From Fimbriiglobus sp043785105 (GTDB taxonomy: Bacteria > Planctomycetota > Planctomycetia > Gemmatales > Gemmataceae), in the NCBI GenBank assembly GCA_043785105.1, contig JAYVXO010000053.1, forward strand, positions 1-7,450: a DNA stretch of 7,450 bases. Direction: 5' to 3'. The position numbers and the translations under genes were made by a program. The notes under the pieces are model-generated. The model ran no database searches. It saw only the letters and a program-made list of their open reading frames with translations, and was not told the DNA's origin. Position 1 is the stretch's first letter. Each line of letters begins with the position of its first letter. This document shows positions 5,408 to 7,450 of this stretch, in pieces.

Positions 5408-6715
5408 TTACTGTTCGCCGTACAGGTCGTGGATCATCGGGTCGAGGCGTTTGGTGTTGCGTTCGACAGCGAGGACGATGGTTTGCTCTTCCATGCCGTC
5501 CGACGAGGTGGCGACGGCGGGGATGATTTGGCGGCTGTCGGGCAGGCTGAACCGCATTGTGAAGGTGCCGTCGGTGCGGAGCTTCACGGGTTCGTTTTGG
5601 AGGGTGACGGTCGCGGTCGGGTCGGTCTTGCCGTAGACGATGAGTTCGGCGTCGATGTCGAAGAAGAACTTTTTGAGCTTACCCGGTAGCACGGCTCCGG
5701 TGCCGAAGGCGTTCTCTTTCAGTGGGCGACGGAACGCATCGTCGTGAAGGTCACGGCCCGGTAAACCGCCATCATCTTCGGGCAACGACGACCCGCGATC
5801 GGTGCGGCCTTCGCCGGACGGCAAGCCGTCTTCCAGCACTTCACTTGCACCCGCTTTGGGTGGCGTGAGCACGTTCGAGCTACTGATTCGGAAGAACCGA
5901 CCGCTGCGTGCCAAGTAGCCGATGTCGGCCCGATAGGATCGCGGCGGTTGGGGCACATCAATGTACCAGTGGCTACACCCGCCATGCACCACGATGTCCC
6001 GGACGGGAGCTTCGGAGGTACTGGTCGTGTCCGCCGAGGTCACGTCAAAGATGCGGATAATCGGCTTGGCGCCGTGCCAATCTTGGCCCAGTGCGGCTTC
6101 GGCCCGTTGGATGGATTGCAGCGACAATTCCCACATCGCGTGGAGCCAATAAGCATCCGGTGCGGTGAGTACGATCCGATCTTTGATCGGCGTGCCGGAC
6201 TTACTTTTGACCGACAAATCCTTGTCGGTGGGGATGGCGGCTTCCACACGAATGTTGGACGTATGAGGAACTTTGACCGGGTCTAGTTTAGATGACGAAC
6301 CGGATTTCGTGGCAATCGGTTCAGGCTTGGACGAGCCGTTTTTGCTCGACGACCCTACTTTGGCAAGCGGGATCGGCGTAGGTATCGGTTTGCCATTCCC
6401 GAACGTGTGCTTGGTCGTGCCGTTGGTACCGGCTTTAGCAGCGATTGGTTTCGTCGGAATCGGTTTGGCCGGTGACGGCTTCGTGATGCGTGGCTTGACA
6501 GTCGCTTTCGCTGCCACTGGCGTTGCCTTCACGGGCTGCTTCACGGGAATTTTCGTGGCCGGCTTAACCGAGGGCTTCGAGGCACCTTTGGTTGGGGCGC
6601 TCAAAGTCTTAACGAGTTCATCTTTTTTCATGGTTTCCCACCCCGGCACTCCTCGACGACGAGCGAGGTCCAAGAGTTCTGTTTTCGTGCGATCGCTCAG
6701 GGGTGCTTTGCTCAT
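5408..6715 (-). CDS. DUF4912 protein with a Rho-N/SAP-like N-terminal domain
   Basis: This encodes 435 residues. The ATG at 6715 is chosen over one eight codons upstream because GGAG (6725-6728) lies nine bases before it. Residues 5-39 (LSDRTKTELLDLARRRGV, then MKKDELVKTL) fit a Rho-N/SAP helix-extended-helix fold, a small nucleic-acid-binding module. Residues 40-150 are a disordered Lys/Pro/Ala/Thr/Ser-rich linker. Residues 180-285 match DUF4912 (DAYWLHAMWELS near 187-198, RIFDVTS at 221-227, HWYIDVP at 249-255, ARSGRFFRISSS at 269-280). An acidic, Gly-rich stretch (290-330) leads to a second conserved block at 348-420 (FFFDIDAELIVYGKTDP, RTDGTFTMRFSLPD, ATSSDG, ER.TK) that accompanies DUF4912. 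No signal peptide or membrane helix is seen, so it is probably cytoplasmic. The domain's function is unknown; the basic tail plus Rho-N/SAP head suggests DNA or RNA binding (inference). Confidence 0.87.
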   Translation of the reverse strand: MSKAPLSDRTKTELLDLARRRGVPGWETMKKDELVKTLSAPTKGASKPSVKPATKIPVKQPVKATPVAAKATVKPRITKPSPAKPIPTKPIAAKAGTNGTTKHTFGNGKPIPTPIPLAKVGSSSKNGSSKPEPIATKSGSSSKLDPVKVPHTSNIRVEAAIPTDKDLSVKSKSGTPIKDRIVLTAPDAYWLHAMWELSLQSIQRAEAALGQDWHGAKPIIRIFDVTSADTTSTSEAPVRDIVVHGGCSHWYIDVPQPPRSYRADIGYLARSGRFFRISSSNVLTPPKAGASEVLEDGLPSGEGRTDRGSSLPEDDGGLPGRDLHDDAFRRPLKENAFGTGAVLPGKLKKFFFDIDAELIVYGKTDPTATVTLQNEPVKLRTDGTFTMRFSLPDSRQIIPAVATSSDGMEEQTIVLAVERNTKRLDPMIHDLYGEQ

Positions 6716-7118
6716 GAACTGACGCTCCCTCTGGCACAAAAATCGTGACGAGCGGACGTTTGAGAAGCATCCTTGCGTGGGAAAGCCCTGAAAATCATTT
6801 CAAGGCTGTTAACGGACTTATCTTCAACGCTGGGAACCAAATCGCAGTGAATCAAAACGGTAGAGTGTCGCCGTTCGATCCCGGTCTTGGATTGTTGGTA
6901 GGATCATCGGGTCACATGGATTCATCCCATCACACAAGTCGTTGTACTTTAAGCTTATAGAACTTTAAGAAATTGGCGATCACAATGTCAACAGGACTTG
7001 GCACTTCCGAACAATCTTTAACGATTATTCTGTGGCAGGAGTCCGGTTGTGCTTGACACAAATGGTAGCTTGGGCAAGCTGCAAACAAACTGTGGGGTCC
7101 ACGACGGGGGTTAGCCGG
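6716..7118. other. Gene-poor intergenic region upstream of the DUF4912 gene
   Basis: This stretch has no supportable gene: the open frames are short and lack ribosome sites or domain patterns. It holds an imperfect hairpin at 6785-6806 (gccctgaaa / tttcaaggc, one mismatch), an AT-rich patch at 6940-7030 with the seven-base direct repeat ctttaag (6948-6953 region and 6963-6969), and a small agctt-gggc-aagct hairpin at 7067-7080. It probably carries the leader and promoter of the DUF4912 gene. The function of the rest is not visible. Confidence 0.5.
6963..6991 (-). promoter_or_regulatory. Candidate leftward promoter, possibly for the DUF4912 gene
   Basis: On the minus strand a perfect TTGACA (6991-6986) is followed after 17 bases by TTAAAG (6968-6963), a weak -10 match (3/6). 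A better -10 (TATAAG, 6959-6954) is 26 bases from the -35, which is too far. It lies in the most AT-rich patch of the region. The leader to the start at 6715 would be about 240 bases, which is long. Confidence 0.22.
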
Positions 7119-7142
7119 AAAAAAGACCCCAAAGGGTGGGGT
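7119..7142 (-). terminator. Candidate intrinsic terminator for leftward transcription
   Basis: Read on the minus strand, ACCCC (7142-7138), a seven-base loop and GGGGT (7130-7126) are followed by C and then six T residues (7124-7119). The stem is only 5 bp, but the U-tract is the best in the window. No gene on the minus strand ends just upstream within the window, so its source is unclear: a small RNA, or a relic. Confidence 0.4.
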
Positions 7143-7235
7143 GAGGAGTGTTTCTTCCAACAAGACGGTTCAGGTTCGATAGGTAAAATTGATGTTGGAC
7201 CTCATAAAGTCAATTTGGTGTGGTTAGACGAAATG

Positions 7236-7310
7236 GATCACGAAAGCACGAAGACACGAAGACACGAAGAAGAAACTCAAGATCAGGGATTTTTTCGTAT
7301 TTTCGTGATC
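7236..7310. repeat. Octamer array within a hairpin (cacgaag-type repeat)
   Basis: Three tandem octamers (gcacgaag, acacgaag, acacgaag) fill 7246-7269. The left arm 7236-7252 (gatcacgaaagcacgaa) pairs with 7294-7310 at 15 of 17 positions, plus one G-U wobble. If translated, the array gives the STKTRRHEEE / FFVSSCLRAF peptides that, from general knowledge, recur as spurious small proteins in many bacterial genomes, including planctomycetes. It is therefore annotated as a dispersed noncoding repeat, not as a gene. Confidence 0.8.
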
Positions 7311-7331
7311 GTTTTCGGATTTCGGGATGGC

Positions 7332-7361
7332 TGTGCAACTCCTAACCCAGCAGGCTATACT
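7332..7361 (+). promoter_or_regulatory. Candidate promoter of the rightward edge gene
   Basis: TATACT (7356-7361) matches the sigma-70 -10 consensus at 5/6. The best -35, TGTGCA (7332-7337), matches only 3/6 at a spacing of 18. The start would be near 7368, giving a leader of about 70 bases before the ATG at 7440. Confidence 0.28.
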
Positions 7362-7439
7362 CTGCCCGGTAGTAAATGATCTTTTTCTGTGAGCTAGATT
7401 CTGTTCTACTCTCCTTCTCACAACGGAAGGGAGTCCCGA

Positions 7440-7450
7440 ATGGCCGCCTG
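7440..7450 (+). CDS. Possible 5' end of a rightward gene
   Basis: An ATG at 7440 followed by GCC GCC begins a frame (M-A-A) that runs off the window. It is preceded by a purine-rich GGAAGGGAG (7425-7433) with six bases of spacing, the best rightward ribosome site in the window. The product cannot be named from three codons. If real, the repeat at 7236-7310 lies in a divergent intergenic region between this gene and the DUF4912 gene. Confidence 0.38.

Noticed and set aside
7053..7081. Perfect rightward TTGACA as a promoter
   Set aside because: At 17 bases' spacing the -10 position reads AAGCTG, which does not resemble TATAAT, and no rightward gene follows within 300 bases.
6930..7163. Minus-strand frame of 77 codons in the right intergenic region
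   Set aside because: No domain, no ribosome site, and it spans the terminator-like hairpin at 7119-7142 and the AT-rich patch.
7236..7310. CRISPR array
   Set aside because: The repeat units are 8 bases and contiguous, with no spacers of constant length and no cas genes.
7224..7421. Minus-strand frame of 65 codons ending in FFVSSCLRAFVIHFV, and the plus-strand counterpart with STKTRRHEEE
   Set aside because: Both are translations of the octamer hairpin repeat; these peptides recur as spurious calls and have no ribosome site here.

Overview
The window looks like a piece of a Planctomycetes chromosome, most likely from the Gemmataceae. This is inferred from moderately high GC, a Tat-exported Gfo/Idh/MocA oxidoreductase with the 'NRRTFLGAAAG' leader typical of that phylum, a DUF4912 protein with a Rho-N/SAP-like head, weak or absent Shine-Dalgarno sites before some genes, and intergenic DNA rich in short repeats. 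No database search was possible.

All five complete genes lie on the minus strand. In transcription order they are: a SAP/Rho-N plus DUF4912 protein (6715-5408); an ApbE-family FAD:protein FMN transferase (5045-4062); a DoxX-like membrane protein split by an insert of about 290 residues (3927-2518); a Gfo/Idh/MocA oxidoreductase with a Tat signal (2445-796), closed by a textbook terminator (731-777); and a 100-residue RelE/ParE-like protein (636-334). A leftover plus-strand reading frame at 1-100 and a strong hairpin at 123-164 suggest that a rightward gene ends at the left edge. A well-placed ribosome site and ATG at 7440 suggest that another rightward gene begins at the right edge.

Every gap except the one around the toxin-like gene carries a structured repeat, and no two are of the same kind: seven GGG runs at 2464-2512, a heptamer array inside an imperfect inverted repeat at 3976-4068, a nested REP-like palindrome at 5136-5356, and an octamer hairpin at 7236-7310. 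A perfect 30-bp palindrome also lies inside the last codons of the doxX-like gene.

Functionally, apbE, the doxX-like gene and the oxidoreductase could form one envelope redox group, since all three are predicted to be exported or membrane-bound and share an orientation. Palindromes separate them, however, apbE appears to have its own promoter, and no flavinylation-motif partner is visible, so this link is only inference. I see no phage, CRISPR, transposase or defence cassette. The least ordinary content is the repeat-laden intergenic DNA and the split DoxX architecture.
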